From Phytopseudomonas seleniipraecipitans (GTDB taxonomy: Bacteria; Pseudomonadota; Gammaproteobacteria; Pseudomonadales; Pseudomonadaceae): a DNA stretch of 64,000 bases. The position numbers and the translations under genes were made by a program. The stretch is taken from the NCBI RefSeq assembly GCF_900102335.1, contig NZ_FNBM01000003.1, positions 437,636-501,635 on the forward strand. Direction: 5' to 3'. This document shows positions 43,559 to 54,258 of the stretch, one piece after another; within the stretch, counting starts at the first letter, position 1, and every line of letters starts with the position of its first letter. The notes below the pieces were generated by a model. The model was not told the origin of the DNA, did no database searches, and saw nothing but the letters and a program-made list of their open reading frames with translations.

Positions 43559-44341
43559 TCACAACAGAAAATTCAGGCCGACGATAAACAACAGCAAGGC
43601 GAACAGACGCTTGAGCACGCGCGGCGACAGCCGATGGGCCAGGCGCGCGCCGGTGCTCGCGAAGAATACGCTGGTCAGGGCAATGCCCAGCAGCGCCGGC
43701 AGATAAACGTAACCCAGGCTCCAGCCCGGCAGGCGCGCGTCACCCCAGCCCAGCCACAGATAACTCAAGGCACCGGCCGCCGCGATAGGCCAGCCGCACG
43801 CCGAAGACGTCGCCACCGCCTGCTGCACGGAGACGCCGCGCCAGGTCAGGAACGGCACGGTCAGCGAACCGCCGCCGATGCCGATGATCGCCGAGGCCCA
43901 GCCGATCACCCCACCGGCCGCGCTCAACCCAGTCTTGCCGGGCACTTCACGACTGGCCTTGGGCTTGAGATCCAGCGCCAGTTGCAGGGCGACGCACAAG
44001 GCAAACACGCCGATGATCTTCTGCAGCACCTGGCCATCAATGGACTCGGCGGTCAGCGCACCGAGCACCGAACCCAGCACGATACCCACCGTCAGCCAGA
44101 CGAACAGCCCCCAGCGCACTGCACCGCGGCGATGATGCTCGCGCACCGCATTGACCGAGGTGAACAGAATGGTGGCCAGCGAGGTACCGACCGCCATGTG
44201 GGTCAGCACCGAGCTGTCGAAGCCCTGGGCGGTAAAGGTGAAGATCAGCACCGGTACGATGACCATGCCGCCACCGACGCCAAACAGCCCGGCCAGCAGG
44301 CCCGCTGCGGCACCGAGCAGGATGTACAGTAAGAAGACCAT
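43559..44341 (-). CDS. TSUP-family (TauE/SafE) sulfite/anion permease-like protein
   Basis: 260-residue inner-membrane protein with about eight helices in two repeats, each with a glycine-rich loop (GLFGVGGGMVIVPVLI near residue 20 and IGIGGGSLTVPFL near 165), typical of TSUP transporters moving sulfite, sulfonates or similar anions. The substrate is not known. It ends nine bases before lgt and is likely the first gene of a TSUP-lgt-thyA operon. The start at 44341 directly begins the first helix; an earlier ATG at 44368 is possible. Confidence 0.86.
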   Translation of the reverse strand: MVFLLYILLGAAAGLLAGLFGVGGGMVIVPVLIFTFTAQGFDSSVLTHMAVGTSLATILFTSVNAVREHHRRGAVRWGLFVWLTVGIVLGSVLGALTAESIDGQVLQKIIGVFALCVALQLALDLKPKASREVPGKTGLSAAGGVIGWASAIIGIGGGSLTVPFLTWRGVSVQQAVATSSACGWPIAAAGALSYLWLGWGDARLPGWSLGYVYLPALLGIALTSVFFASTGARLAHRLSPRVLKRLFALLLFIVGLNFLL

Positions 44342-44408
44342 GGTGTGCTCTGAAAAGCGATGCGGCATGGTAACGGAAGCGGGTCACGCACTCTACTTCA
44401 GGCGATGG

Positions 44409-44840
44409 ATGCGCCGACGCGTGTTGCGTACAGTGATGCTTTCCGTGGACGAGAAACGCGCCGTGTTCAACACCCTCTACCTGCGCATTGCCTGCGATCA
44501 CTTGCACATGACGCACCTGGAAAGCGGCCGCGAAGCGACTCTGCAGGCCAACCCGCCTTTCAGTAACGTGCGGCTACTGGTCGCTGATTTCAGCGTTGCC
44601 GATCGCCTGATACGCGACGCAGCCCAGTCCCTGATTGCCAAACGGTTCTTACGCCTGAGCTTGCCGCCGCGCCTGGTCATTCATCCGCTCGAGCGTCTGG
44701 AAGGCGGCCTTTCTCAGGTCGAGGAACGTATGTTGCTGGAGCTCGGCAAAGGCTGCGGTGCGAACAAGGTGGTGATACACATTGGCGATCGACTGGATGC
44801 TGCCGGTGTACGCGCCAAGCTGGCGCGCCCATGTGCCTGA
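44409..44840 (+). CDS. Hypothetical protein
   Basis: 143-residue soluble protein (if started at 44409; ATGs at 44367 and 44436 are alternatives). It contains a regular alpha/beta pattern ending in ERLEGGLSQVEERMLLELGKGCGANKVVIHIGD, faintly recalling actin-like or rod-shape protein segments, but I cannot assign a family. It overlaps the next gene by ten bases, so it is probably translated from the same mRNA. It diverges from the TSUP gene. Confidence 0.6.
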   Translation: MRRRVLRTVMLSVDEKRAVFNTLYLRIACDHLHMTHLESGREATLQANPPFSNVRLLVADFSVADRLIRDAAQSLIAKRFLRLSLPPRLVIHPLERLEGGLSQVEERMLLELGKGCGANKVVIHIGDRLDAAGVRAKLARPCA

Positions 44841-45577
44841 TCGTCCTCGCCTGGCGCCCAGGCCATGAGCTGCCGCTGCTGGTCGCGGCCAATCGCGACG
44901 AATTTTATGCACGGCCTACCGCCGCACTGGCAGAGTGGCCGGATACGCCAGGGCTGATCGCCGGGCGGGATCTGCAGGCGGGCGGTACCTGGCTGGGCAT
45001 CGGCCCTGGCGGACGCTTTGCCGCACTCACCAATATTCGTGACCCACGTACCGCCCAGGGCGCGCGCTCACGTGGCGAGCTGCCGCTGCGTTTTCTGCGC
45101 AGCGATCTGACGCCAGAGGACTTTCTGAACAGCTTGCGCGGCGAGGCGAACGATTACAGCGCCTTCAATCTGCTGGTCGGTGATCGCCAGCAGCTGTGGC
45201 ATTTCAACTCGCAGCGTGGCCTGGCCAAGGCACTGCCACCTGGCATCCATGGTGTTTCCAACGCCGACCTGGACACGCCCTGGCCAAAGCTGCAGCGCGC
45301 CAAGACGGCGCTGGCTGGAGCACTGCAAGCGGCTGATGAACAAGCCCTGTTCGCGCTCCTGGCCAATACCACACGCCCTGACGATGTGAGGCTGCCGAAT
45401 ACTGGCGTGAACCTGGATCTCGAGCGACTGCTGGGCAGCGTGTTTATCGCCAGCCCGACCTACGGCACCCGCGCCAGCACGCTGCTGTTCACTTACGCCG
45501 ATGGAACGCGGCGCATCATCGAGCGCAGCTTCGGGCCTGAGGGAATGCCGAGCGGTGAGGCACGATTCGAGAGCTAG
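44831..45577 (+). CDS. NRDE-family protein (TANGO2-like)
   Basis: 248-residue protein of the NRDE/TANGO2 family. It starts MCLIVLAW, with the Cys-2 that would be N-terminal after Met removal, and carries the name-giving ANRDEFYARP motif and TWLGI near residue 50. The family is related to Ntn hydrolases and, in eukaryotes, to haem and lipid handling; the bacterial role is uncertain. It overlaps the preceding hypothetical gene. Confidence 0.85.
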   Translation: MCLIVLAWRPGHELPLLVAANRDEFYARPTAALAEWPDTPGLIAGRDLQAGGTWLGIGPGGRFAALTNIRDPRTAQGARSRGELPLRFLRSDLTPEDFLNSLRGEANDYSAFNLLVGDRQQLWHFNSQRGLAKALPPGIHGVSNADLDTPWPKLQRAKTALAGALQAADEQALFALLANTTRPDDVRLPNTGVNLDLERLLGSVFIASPTYGTRASTLLFTYADGTRRIIERSFGPEGMPSGEARFES

Positions 45578-45605
45578 GCTGGCAGCTTGGGGGGCGGAAG
45601 CGGCC

Positions 45606-45681
45606 GTAGGGTGGATGACGCTCTTTTCATCCACCATTGCGATCGCAGAGCGGTGGACGGATGAGGCGTCGTCCACCCTAC
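45606..45681. repeat. Intact REP pair, GTAGGGTGG family, between convergent genes
   Basis: Arms GTAGGGTGGATGACGC and its inverted partner ending CCACCCTAC enclose inner complementary pieces (TTTTCATCCACC / GGTGGACGGATGAGG). Short flanking complementarity (AAGCGGCC / GGCCGCTT) extends the stem. Sitting between the NRDE and ptsP stop codons, it could act as a bidirectional terminator. Confidence 0.85.
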
Positions 45682-45710
45682 GACCGGCCGCTTGCGCCTT
45701 GCAGCAGCCG

Positions 45711-47990
45711 CTAAGCCTGAATATCCGACGCCGGGTTGATCATCCGGCCTAGGCCGAGGTTGCGCAGGGCCAGTTGCAGGGTGCTGTGGATAACCTGCGG
45801 GTTGTCGATGCGCATCACCTGGCCAAGCAGGTCCTTGGCCTTGCCCATGCTGATCTGGCGCAGCAGCCATTTCACCTTGGGCAGGTTGGTGGCGTTCATC
45901 GACAGGCAGTCGAAACCCATCGCCATCAGCAGTACGGCAGCGGCCGGATCGCCGGCCATTTCGCCACAGATGCTTACCGGCTTGCCTTCGGCATGCGCGT
46001 CTTCAACCACTTTGGTCAACGCCTGCAGAACGGCGGGATGAAGGAAGTCGTAGAGGTCGGCGACGCGCGGGTTGTTGCGGTCCACCGCCAGCAGGTACTG
46101 GGTCAGGTCGTTGGAGCCGACCGAAAGGAAGTCCACCTGGCGGGCCAGGTCGCGGGTCTGGTAGACGGCCGCAGGGATTTCGATCATCACACCAATCGGC
46201 GGCAGCGGCACATCGGTGCCTTCGTCGCGCACTTCGCCCCAGGCGCGGTGAATCAGGTGCAGCGATTCTTCCAGCTCCTGAATACCGGAAATCATTGGCA
46301 GCAGGATGCGCAGGTTATCCAAGCCCTCGCTGGCCTTGAGCATGGCGCGCACCTGCACTAGGAAAATTTCCGGGTGGTCGAGGGTCACACGGATGCCGCG
46401 CCAGCCGAGGAAGGGGTTGTCTTCCTTGATGGGGAAATAGCTCAGCGCCTTGTCGCCACCGACATCCAGGGTGCGCATGGTCACCGGCAGCGGGTGGAAG
46501 GCGGCCAATTGTTCACGGTAGATCGCCAACTGCTCTTTCTCGCTGGGGAAACGATCCTTGATCATGAACGGCACTTCGGTGCGGTACAGGCCCACGCCCT
46601 CGGCGCCGCGCTCCTGCGCCCGCACTACGTCGGCCAGCAGGCCGGTGTTGACCCACAGCGGCATGTGGTGGCCGTCCAGGGTCTCGCAGGGCAACGCACG
46701 CAGTGCATCGAGGCCCTTGGTGAGCTGGCGATCTTCCTCGACCACATCGGCATACTGCTTGCGCAGGATTTCGCTCGGGTTGGTAAAGACCTCACCGTGA
46801 TAGCCATCGACGATCAGCTGAATGCCGTCGATCTTTGAATATGGCAGCTCGACCGCGCCCATCACTGTGGGGATGCCCATCGCACGGGCGAAGATTGCTA
46901 CATGGGAGTTGCCCGAGCCCTGCACCGAAACCAGACCGACCAGTTTGCCTTCCGGCACTTCGCCAAGCATGGCGGGGGACAATTCTTCGGCGACCAGGAT
47001 GCAGTTATCGGGGTAGACCAGCGTCTGTTGCCGCGCCTGCTGCAAGTAGGCGAGCAGACGGCGGCCCAGATCGCGGACGTCCGATGCGCGCTCACGCAGG
47101 TAAGCGTCGTCCATCAACTCGAAGCGGTTGATGTGCTCGCTGACCACATGGCGCAACGCGCCCTGGGCCCATTGGCCGGTCTTGATGACCTTGACCACCT
47201 CGTTACCCAGCGCGGCGTCTTCAAGCATCATCTGATAGACGTCGAACAGCGCCCGTTCTTCTGGGCGTAATTGGGTCGCCATGCGCTCTGACAAGCTGCG
47301 CATATCGGCGCGCACGCCCTCCAGCGCACTCTGGAACAACTGCAGTTCAGCGTCGATGTCGGCGACGCTCTTGTCCGGTACCACTTCCAGGTCGGCCGGC
47401 GGCAACATGACCATGGCAGTGCCAATGGCCGCGCCCGGCGAGCCCGGTACGCCGACGAACTTGGCTTCCTGAATACCTTTGCCCTGCTTGCCCAGGCCGC
47501 GGATCGAACCGGTCGCCTCAGCGTGGGCGATGACCCCGGCGAGCTGCGCGCTCATGGTCACCAGAAAGGCTTCTTCACCTTCGTCGAACTGACGGCGCTC
47601 CTTCTGCTGCACCACGAGCACGCCCATCACCCGTCGGTGGTGGATGATCGGTGAGCCAAGGAACGAGGCATAGCGTTCTTCACCGGTCTCGGCGAAGTAG
47701 CGATAGCGGGGATGCTCGGAAGCGTTCTCGAGGTTCAACGGCTCTTCGCGGGTACCCACCAGGCCAACCAGGCCTTCGTTGGGCGCCATGCTGACCTTGC
47801 CGATGGAGCGCTTGTTGAGGCCGTCGGTGGCCATCAGCACGAAGCGGTTGCTCTCCGGGTCGAGCAGGTAGACCGAGCACACCTGGGTGCCCATGGTCTC
47901 CTTGACGCGCTGCACGATGATGCCCAGCGCCGCCTTGAGATCCTTGGCAGCGTTGACTTCCTGGACGATCTTGCGCAGCGTGTTGAGCAT
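45711..47990 (-). CDS. ptsP: Phosphoenolpyruvate-protein phosphotransferase PtsP (EI-Ntr)
   Basis: 759-residue enzyme I of the nitrogen-related PTS. The N-terminal GAF domain (about 1-165) is followed by the PEP-utilising N-domain, the phospho-His segment GSGNSHVAIFARAMGIPTVMG near residue 360 and the C-terminal PEP-binding barrel with VNTGLLADV, LYRTEVPFM and SICGEMAGDP. It passes phosphate to NPr and EIIA-Ntr and influences nitrogen and carbon responses. It lies 12 bases after rppH, with which it is co-transcribed. Confidence 0.97.
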   Translation of the reverse strand: MLNTLRKIVQEVNAAKDLKAALGIIVQRVKETMGTQVCSVYLLDPESNRFVLMATDGLNKRSIGKVSMAPNEGLVGLVGTREEPLNLENASEHPRYRYFAETGEERYASFLGSPIIHHRRVMGVLVVQQKERRQFDEGEEAFLVTMSAQLAGVIAHAEATGSIRGLGKQGKGIQEAKFVGVPGSPGAAIGTAMVMLPPADLEVVPDKSVADIDAELQLFQSALEGVRADMRSLSERMATQLRPEERALFDVYQMMLEDAALGNEVVKVIKTGQWAQGALRHVVSEHINRFELMDDAYLRERASDVRDLGRRLLAYLQQARQQTLVYPDNCILVAEELSPAMLGEVPEGKLVGLVSVQGSGNSHVAIFARAMGIPTVMGAVELPYSKIDGIQLIVDGYHGEVFTNPSEILRKQYADVVEEDRQLTKGLDALRALPCETLDGHHMPLWVNTGLLADVVRAQERGAEGVGLYRTEVPFMIKDRFPSEKEQLAIYREQLAAFHPLPVTMRTLDVGGDKALSYFPIKEDNPFLGWRGIRVTLDHPEIFLVQVRAMLKASEGLDNLRILLPMISGIQELEESLHLIHRAWGEVRDEGTDVPLPPIGVMIEIPAAVYQTRDLARQVDFLSVGSNDLTQYLLAVDRNNPRVADLYDFLHPAVLQALTKVVEDAHAEGKPVSICGEMAGDPAAAVLLMAMGFDCLSMNATNLPKVKWLLRQISMGKAKDLLGQVMRIDNPQVIHSTLQLALRNLGLGRMINPASDIQA

Positions 47991-48002
47991 GCCTGACCCT
48001 GC

Positions 48003-48482
48003 CTAGTCCCGAGCCAGCAGGCGCGGTGCGAGTTCCTTGAGTGCGCGACGATAGACCTCGCGCTTGAATGTAACTACCTGTCCCAACGGATACCAGTAAC
48101 TGACCCAGCGCCAGCCGTCGAACTCGGGCTTGCCGGTCAGATCCATGCGCACCCGCTGCTCATCGGCGGTCAGGCGCAACAGGAACCACTTCTGCTTCTG
48201 GCCGATGCACAGCGGTTGGCTGTGCGTACGCACCAGGCGCTGCGGCAGACGATACCTCAACCAGCCACGGGTGCAGGCGAGAATTTTCACATCCTGCTGC
48301 TCGAGACCCACTTCTTCATTCAATTCCCTGTACAACGCCTCTTCGGGCGACTCGCGGTCATTGATGCCGCCTTGCGGGAACTGCCAGGCATCCTGGTTAA
48401 TTCGACGCGCCCAAAGCACCTGGCCGACATCATTGGTCAGAATGATACCGACGTTGGGGCGAAAACCATCAGGATCGATCAC
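48003..48482 (-). CDS. rppH: RNA pyrophosphohydrolase
   Basis: 159-residue Nudix hydrolase that converts 5'-triphosphate mRNA ends to monophosphates and so starts RNase E decay. The protein starts [15 protein letters not shown] from a GTG at 48482, with GAGG upstream. The Nudix box [23 protein letters not shown] lies near residues 37-59 (GX5EX7REUXEEXGU satisfied). The invariant FPQGG motif precedes it. It is the first gene of the rppH-ptsP operon. Confidence 0.96.
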   Translation of the reverse strand: MIDPDGFRPNVGIILTNDVGQVLWARRINQDAWQFPQGGINDRESPEEALYRELNEEVGLEQQDVKILACTRGWLRYRLPQRLVRTHSQPLCIGQKQKWFLLRLTADEQRVRMDLTGKPEFDGWRWVSYWYPLGQVVTFKREVYRRALKELAPRLLARD

Positions 48483-48660
48483 GGCGCATAACCTCGTAAA
48501 CGCATGTTCCGGCATTGTTCCACAAAGCTCGGGACAGCGGCAACGCGCCTGGGCGGGAGTGCCCCGCTGGCCAGTCATGAGGCCTCAGGCGGTTTTCCCC
48601 CGCCCACCAAAAGCCGCTATTCTGGCGCCTCGATGGTTCTGTATAAGAAGAGGTGGCGCT

Positions 48661-49314
48661 GTGCGTTTGGCTTTATTCGATCTCGACAACACCCTGCTCG
48701 GCGGCGACAGCGATCACGCCTGGGGCGACTGGCTGTGCGAGCGCGGGATTCTTGATGGCGCGACCTACAAGGCGCGCAATGATGCCTTCTATCAGGATTA
48801 CCTGGCCGGACGCCTGAATATCACCGACTACCTGAACTTCACCCTGGACATCTTCGGGCGCACCGAAATGGCCCAGCTGCACGCGTGGCACAAAGAATTC
48901 ATGGCCGAATGCATCGAGCCGATCGTCCTGCCCAAGGGCTTGGCGTTGCTCGACGAACACCGCGCGGCAGGCGACAAGTTGGTGATCATCACTGCCACCA
49001 ACCGCTTCGTTACTGCGCCAATCGCCGCGCGCCTGGGCGTCGATACGCTGCTGGCGACCGAATGCGAGATGGTCGATGGCCGTTACACCGGCCGCACCAC
49101 CGATGTGCCGTGTTTCAAGGAAGGCAAGGTAACGCGCCTGGAACGCTGGCTGCAGGAAACTGGCTTCAGCCTGGAGGGTGCGACGTTCTACAGTGATTCG
49201 ATGAACGATTTGCCGCTGCTGGAGCGGGTCAGCCGACCGGTAGCGGTCGATCCCGACCCGAATCTGCTGGCTGAAGCGCAGAAACGTGGCTGGCCGGTGC
49301 TGTCGCTGCGCTGA
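48661..49314 (+). CDS. HAD-superfamily phosphatase, SerB-like subfamily IB
   Basis: 217-residue HAD-IB hydrolase. Motif I is [16 protein letters not shown] at the N-terminus, motif II TATNRFV, the Lys motif FKEGKVTRL and motif [14 protein letters not shown]. It resembles PSPase-like proteins near rppH in Pseudomonas; histidinol-phosphate and other small phosphates are known substrates in the group. It starts with GTG at 48661 (GAGGTGG upstream) and diverges from rppH. Confidence 0.87.
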   Translation: MRLALFDLDNTLLGGDSDHAWGDWLCERGILDGATYKARNDAFYQDYLAGRLNITDYLNFTLDIFGRTEMAQLHAWHKEFMAECIEPIVLPKGLALLDEHRAAGDKLVIITATNRFVTAPIAARLGVDTLLATECEMVDGRYTGRTTDVPCFKEGKVTRLERWLQETGFSLEGATFYSDSMNDLPLLERVSRPVAVDPDPNLLAEAQKRGWPVLSLR

Positions 49315-49326
49315 CAGTGCAACCAT

Positions 49327-49352
49327 AAAAAAACCGGCGCTCATGGCGCCGG
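49327..49352 (-). terminator. Intrinsic terminator of the SnoaL-like gene
   Basis: CCGGCGC / GCGCCGG stem with a five-base loop, followed on the minus strand by seven Ts. It lies 21 bases beyond the stop of the minus-strand gene and 12 bases after the plus-strand HAD stop. Confidence 0.85.
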
Positions 49353-49373
49353 CTTGCGTACAGCCAACCACCG

Positions 49374-49907
49374 TTACAGGTGCTTGGTCTTGGTCGCCAC
49401 AGCCGTCGGAATAACTTCCGGCATGGCCGAAGAGTGGTGATTGAGGATCTTCCACTGCCCATCGACTCGGGTGTAGACGAAGGTGTAGCGCGCCTGCACA
49501 TCGGTCTTCTTGCCGGCGGCATCGGTCAGGTGGAAGGTGTACACGCCGCTATCGAGGGCAGTGGTCGGCCCAAGGCGGCGGATCTCACGGTAATTGATCT
49601 CGCCGACCGGCTTCAGCGCCATGAAGTGGTCGAAGTAGTCACGAATCTCTGCGGAGTTGGCGCGCACCCGGTTGGAAACCGTCGGCTGCAGCACCGCGTC
49701 AGCGCTGTACAGACCTACCACCTTCGACACATCGCCACTCTGCAGCGCCTGGTTCCATTGCTCGAACAGGCCGGCGACCTCACGATCCGCCGCATCGGCA
49801 GGTGCCTCGGCAACATTGGCGTAGTGGTAAGGCTTCTGCTCGACGGCAGCGAACAGCGGCGTGCTGACGGTGAACAGCAGAGCAGCGGCGATGGCATGTA
49901 CTTTCAT
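49374..49907 (-). CDS. Exported SnoaL/DUF4440-like protein (SgcJ/EcaC family)
   Basis: 177-residue protein with a signal peptide (cleavage near LFAAV) and an NTF2-like cone fold: VAGLFEQWNQALQSGDVSKVVGLYSADAVLQPT, then VRANSAEIRDYFDHFMALKP and a C-terminal WKILNHHSSAMP. This fold is used as a small-molecule pocket or enzyme scaffold. GGAA six bases upstream supports the ATG at 49907. It is monocistronic and ends in a good terminator. Function unknown. Confidence 0.83.
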   Translation of the reverse strand: MKVHAIAAALLFTVSTPLFAAVEQKPYHYANVAEAPADAADREVAGLFEQWNQALQSGDVSKVVGLYSADAVLQPTVSNRVRANSAEIRDYFDHFMALKPVGEINYREIRRLGPTTALDSGVYTFHLTDAAGKKTDVQARYTFVYTRVDGQWKILNHHSSAMPEVIPTAVATKTKHL

Positions 49908-50084
49908 GATCATTTCCTGTCGTTGGGTTGATGCCTGCACTTTGCCCTGCCCACTTGCCGCTGCCATCGGCCGGTTGGCGACCACGGCCTATGCCGATCG
50001 GCGTATGGGCGACCACCGCGAGAAGCCGATTTAATGGGATGATGGCGCCAATGATCGGCGTCGCCCGCGCTGGAGAAACGTCCC

Positions 50085-51260
50085 ATGCATAACGACAACG
50101 GCAGTGCCCTGGCGCTGCGCAGCCAGTACCGGCAATGGGAAAGCAGAGCGGCACGCCTCAGCCTGCTGGTTGATACGGGCCGCGAGCTCGGCGCCCTGTC
50201 GCCCGCCGAGATGGGTGAACGCATGCTGCAGCGCGCCTGTGCGTTCTGCGCCATGGACAGCGGCCTGGTGGTTCGCGAGCTGAATGGCGAAGGCCAGGTG
50301 CTGGCAAGCCACGGCGCTCACTCGAACGAGCAGCGCGTGGCGTTGCTGGCACTCGGCGACAGCGCCGCGACACAGGCGCAGTGCCTGCCCATCGACAAGA
50401 GCGAGCTGCAGTTGGTCATCCGCCTGCCTCTGACGACAGCCCAGGGCCAGCCGTTCGGCAACGTGCTGCTGGCCAGCGCAGTGAGGATCAACCCGCCGGA
50501 CGACGAAGACCTCGAATCCCTGCAACTGCTCGCCACCCTGCTTGCCGCGCACCTGGACAACCAGCGCCTGCACGGCGACCTGCTGGCCCGCGAACGCACC
50601 ATGTCGGAGTTGGTGCACCGCCTGCTCAGCGCCCAGGAAGACGAGCGCCGACGCGTCGCCTACGACCTGCACGACGGCCTTGCACAAACGCTGGCGGGCC
50701 TGCATCAGCGCTTGCAGGGTTTCGCCAGCCAGTGTCCAACGCTACCGCAAACCCAGCAACAGGAGCTGCGCACCATCCTTGAACTGGCCCAGCGTTGCGT
50801 GCGCGAAGGCCGCCAGGCCATTGGTGGTCTGCGTCCGCAGTTGCTGGATGATTTCGGCCTGCTGCACGCCATCGACAAGGAAGCCGACCGCCTGCGCGAC
50901 GCCGGCTACCGGGTGCAGTGGCTGCAACGCAGCGACGCGCGGCTGTCAGCCAACGTCGAAATCACCCTGTTTCGTATCGCTCAGGAAGGCATCAACAACA
51001 TCCTCAAGCACGCCGGCCCCTGTAGCGTGCGGGTGAGCCTGGATAACCAGGCAGGCCAGGCGCAACTGCGGGTCGAGGATGACGGCCAAGGCTTCGAGGC
51101 CGCGCCCGACGCGCCGCGCAAGGGCAACAGCGGGCTGGGCCTGGCCGCCATGCACGAGCGCGCCAGCCTGCTGGGTGGGCATCTGCGCTGCAGCAGCGAA
51201 CCGGGACGCGGCACTCGCTTGCTGGCCCAGGTGCCGAGCGCCGAGGTGCATCAGCCATGA
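50085..51260 (+). CDS. Cytoplasmic NarL-partner-type histidine kinase (GAF-like, HisKA_3)
   Basis: 391-residue sensor kinase without membrane segments. A GAF-like input domain (about 25-165) leads to the HisKA_3 dimerisation box with [27 protein letters not shown] (phospho-His near 200) and a NarX-type ATPase domain ([39 protein letters not shown]). TGGAG precedes the ATG. Its stop overlaps the response regulator start (ATGA), which makes it the cognate kinase. It should sense a cytosolic or diffusible signal; ligand unknown. Confidence 0.9.
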   Translation: MHNDNGSALALRSQYRQWESRAARLSLLVDTGRELGALSPAEMGERMLQRACAFCAMDSGLVVRELNGEGQVLASHGAHSNEQRVALLALGDSAATQAQCLPIDKSELQLVIRLPLTTAQGQPFGNVLLASAVRINPPDDEDLESLQLLATLLAAHLDNQRLHGDLLARERTMSELVHRLLSAQEDERRRVAYDLHDGLAQTLAGLHQRLQGFASQCPTLPQTQQQELRTILELAQRCVREGRQAIGGLRPQLLDDFGLLHAIDKEADRLRDAGYRVQWLQRSDARLSANVEITLFRIAQEGINNILKHAGPCSVRVSLDNQAGQAQLRVEDDGQGFEAAPDAPRKGNSGLGLAAMHERASLLGGHLRCSSEPGRGTRLLAQVPSAEVHQP

Positions 51261-51937
51261 CCGCCCCCCTGCGCCTGGTCGTGGCCGACGACCATGAAGT
51301 GACCCGCGCGGGCTTCGTCGCCATGCTGGGCGGTTGCGATGAATTCGAGGTGGTCGGCCAGGCGGCCGATGGCGATGCTGCCCTGCAGTTGTGCGAACGC
51401 CTGCTGCCCGACATCGCCATCCTCGATATCCGCATGCCAGGCCTCAACGGGCTGGGCGCAGCGCGCCTGTTGCAGCAGCGCCTGCCGCACCTGAAGGTGG
51501 TGATGTTCACCATGTACGACAGCCCCGAGCACCTGGAAGCCGCCATCGCCGCCGGAGCCGTCGGTTACCTGCTCAAGGACGCCACGCGCGACGAAGTGAT
51601 CGCTGCTCTGCGCCGCGTCGCAGCGGGTGACGAAGCCCTCAACAGTTCCGTCAGCGCGCGGCTCCTGCGACGCATCGCCGACCGCAGCAACGCGGGCGCG
51701 CCGCCCACCGACGCACTGACCAGCCGCGAGCGCCAGGTGCTTGGCCTGGTCGCTGGCGGTTTCAGCAACCGCGAGATTGGTGAAAAGCTGGGGATCGCGG
51801 CCGGCACGGTGAAAACTCATGTCGAACGGGTGATCGCCAAGCTCGGCGTGGCCGATCGCACCCAGGCGGCTGTACGTGGCATTGCCCTCGGGCTGGTGGC
51901 ACAACCTGCGGCAGACTGGTTCGGTCCGTCCTCATGA
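51257..51937 (+). CDS. LuxR/NarL-family response regulator
   Basis: 226-residue two-domain regulator. The receiver has the acidic pair VVADDHE near residues 10-12, phospho-Asp in [10 protein letters not shown] near 55 and the Lys in GYLLKDA near 105. The C-terminal HTH reads [25 protein letters not shown]...[12 protein letters not shown]. It overlaps the genes on both sides by ATGA. Possible targets include this operon; no operator is visible. Confidence 0.93.
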   Translation: MTAPLRLVVADDHEVTRAGFVAMLGGCDEFEVVGQAADGDAALQLCERLLPDIAILDIRMPGLNGLGAARLLQQRLPHLKVVMFTMYDSPEHLEAAIAAGAVGYLLKDATRDEVIAALRRVAAGDEALNSSVSARLLRRIADRSNAGAPPTDALTSRERQVLGLVAGGFSNREIGEKLGIAAGTVKTHVERVIAKLGVADRTQAAVRGIALGLVAQPAADWFGPSS

Positions 51938-54258
51938 TGCGTCGCATCGATCATTTCTGGGCTGACCTGCCCTTGCGTGGCAAGGCATTGGTTGGCATCT
52001 CGCTGCCGCTGGTGATCCTCCTGCTGTCGCTGGTGCTGATCTACATCACCGAGCGGCGCACTGCCGAGGCCGAGGAGGACGTGCGTCGTGTGCTGAAAGT
52101 GCAGGGCGACATCCAGGCGGTGCAAACCCTGCTGGCCGAAGGCGCGGCGAGCGTGCGCGGCTACCTGCTGACCCGCCGGGACAACTTTCTGACGATCTAT
52201 CAGCAAACCGAGCCGCGCATCGCAGCGGCCCTGGCGCGCCTCGATGCCAATATCCGCGACACCGAAGTGCGCGAGCGCCTGGAGCGTATCAAGCCGCTGA
52301 TCCGCACCAAGCTGGAAGGGCTGGACGTGCTGCGCGATGGCGACATGGGCGAAAACCGTGAGCGACTGACTGCGGTGCTGATCGAAAACAAGCGCATGCT
52401 CGACAGCCTGCGCGACGAAATCGACGCCATGCGCGTGCGCGAAGACGCTCTGCTCGCCGACCGCACCGCCAACGCCGCCGACAACCGCCAGCGGATGCTG
52501 CTGGCTACGCTGCTGGCGGCAGGTTGCGGGCTATTCGGGGCGATCATCGCCGTGCTGTTGCTCTCCAGCGGGATCGTCAGCCGCGTCCAGCGTGTGCAGC
52601 GTAGTGCCCGTCACCTGGCGCTCGGCAACCCTCTCGAGCCGCGGCACCACGAACGCGACGAAATCGGCCGCCTCGGCGCCAGCCTTGAGGAAGCCAGCCA
52701 GCTCCTCGCCCAGCGCGAGCGGGCGTTGCGCGACAACGAGGAGCGTCTGCGCCTGATCATCGAAGGAGTGCGTGACTACGGCATCTTCGCCCTCGACCCG
52801 CAAGGCCACGTCACCACCTGGAACGCCGGTGCCGAACGTATCAAGGGCTACAGTGAAACCGAGATCATCGGCCGCCACTTTTCCCTGTTCTACCCCGACG
52901 AACAGCGCCCGCATCATCCGCTGCACGCGCTGCAGGTGGCCGCCGACAAGGGCCGCTACGAGGAAGAAGCCTGGCGCCAGCGCCGCGACGGCTCGCGCTT
53001 CTGGGCCAGCGTGGTGATCACCGCGCAACATGACGCCAGCGGCACCCTGCGCGGTTTCTCCAAGGTCACCCGCGACATCACCGACCGCCGCGCCGCCGAT
53101 ATCGCCCTGCGCGACGCCCGCGAGGAAGCCGAGAACGCCAGCCAGGCGAAAAGCGAGTTTCTCTCGCGCATGAGTCACGAACTGCGCACACCGCTCAATT
53201 CCATTCTGGGCTTCGCGCAACTGCTTGATCTGGAGTCGCCCAGGCCACAGGTCACTCACATCCTGCGCGCCGGCCAGCACCTGCTCACGCTGATCAACGA
53301 AGTGCTCGACATCGCCCGCATCGAAGCCGGTCGCCTACCCATGAGCCCGGAGGCCATAGACCTGCACGCCGTGGTGCAGGAGGCGATGACGCTGATTTCA
53401 CCGTTGGCCGACGAGGCCGGTATCCGCCTGCGCCCGTTGCCGCCGAGCAGTGCCGCGGTTGGCGTGATGGCTGACCGGCAGCGGCTGATCCAGGTGCTGC
53501 TCAACCTGCTGTCCAACGCGGTGAAGTACAACCGCCCCGGCGGCGAAGTGCACCTGGATATCGAACTGCAGGGTGAGCGCCTGGCGCTGGCGGTCAATGA
53601 CAGCGGTGCGGGCATCGCAGCGGATGACCTGGAGCGTCTGTTCCATCCGTTCGAGCGTCTGGGCGCCGACCAGCACAGCGAAGGCACCGGTCTCGGCCTG
53701 GCCCTGAGCCGCAACCTGCTGCAGGCCATGGATGGCACGCTGGAAGTGATCAGCGTAGTCGGCACCGGTAGCCGCTTCGTGCTGACCCTGCCATCGGCGC
53801 AGGTGGGATCACTCGCCACGGGTGACGACCTGTGGCGCGCCCTGCCCATGCCGGCTCCGGTCCGCATCGCAGAAAGCGCCAGCCTGGCCCGCGTGCTGTG
53901 CATCGAGGACAACCTGTCCAGCCAGGCGCTGATCGAAACCCTGCTGCAGCGGCGTCCCGGCGTGCAATTGCTGTCGAGCATGCAGGGCCAGTTGGGCCTC
54001 GACCTGGCGCGCCAGCATCTGCCGCGGGTGATCCTGCTCGACGTCAACCTGCCGGACATGACCGGCATCGAGGTACTCAAGCGGTTGCGCGCCGACCCGG
54101 CCACGGCAGCCATCGCCGTGCTGATGATCACCGCAGATGCCAGCACCGCCGCACGACGTGCCATGCAACAGGCCGGCGCCACGGCGATTCTCACCAAACC
54201 CATCCACGTACCGACCTTCCTGGCCTTTCTCGACCAACACCTGCCGGAGCCTGCATGA
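51934..54258 (+). CDS. Membrane hybrid histidine kinase (CHASE3-like, HAMP, PAS, HisKA, ATPase, receiver)
   Basis: 774-residue hybrid kinase. Membrane helix 1 (about 22-43), a helical CHASE3-type sensor of about 140 residues ([32 protein letters not shown]), helix 2 (about 186-210), HAMP, a PAS domain (about 270-390, [25 protein letters not shown]), HisKA with His near 414 ([19 protein letters not shown]), ATPase ([27 protein letters not shown]) and a C-terminal receiver with Asp near 703 ([13 protein letters not shown]). CHASE3 segments sense small or mechanical signals in the periplasm. It overlaps its neighbours by ATGA. Confidence 0.93.
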   Translation: MMRRIDHFWADLPLRGKALVGISLPLVILLLSLVLIYITERRTAEAEEDVRRVLKVQGDIQAVQTLLAEGAASVRGYLLTRRDNFLTIYQQTEPRIAAALARLDANIRDTEVRERLERIKPLIRTKLEGLDVLRDGDMGENRERLTAVLIENKRMLDSLRDEIDAMRVREDALLADRTANAADNRQRMLLATLLAAGCGLFGAIIAVLLLSSGIVSRVQRVQRSARHLALGNPLEPRHHERDEIGRLGASLEEASQLLAQRERALRDNEERLRLIIEGVRDYGIFALDPQGHVTTWNAGAERIKGYSETEIIGRHFSLFYPDEQRPHHPLHALQVAADKGRYEEEAWRQRRDGSRFWASVVITAQHDASGTLRGFSKVTRDITDRRAADIALRDAREEAENASQAKSEFLSRMSHELRTPLNSILGFAQLLDLESPRPQVTHILRAGQHLLTLINEVLDIARIEAGRLPMSPEAIDLHAVVQEAMTLISPLADEAGIRLRPLPPSSAAVGVMADRQRLIQVLLNLLSNAVKYNRPGGEVHLDIELQGERLALAVNDSGAGIAADDLERLFHPFERLGADQHSEGTGLGLALSRNLLQAMDGTLEVISVVGTGSRFVLTLPSAQVGSLATGDDLWRALPMPAPVRIAESASLARVLCIEDNLSSQALIETLLQRRPGVQLLSSMQGQLGLDLARQHLPRVILLDVNLPDMTGIEVLKRLRADPATAAIAVLMITADASTAARRAMQQAGATAILTKPIHVPTFLAFLDQHLPEPA

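Noticed and set aside
43040..44332. Plus-strand open frame (430 codons) across lgt and the TSUP gene
   Set aside because: Antisense to two convincing genes; composition is Gln/Arg/His-rich with no family signal.
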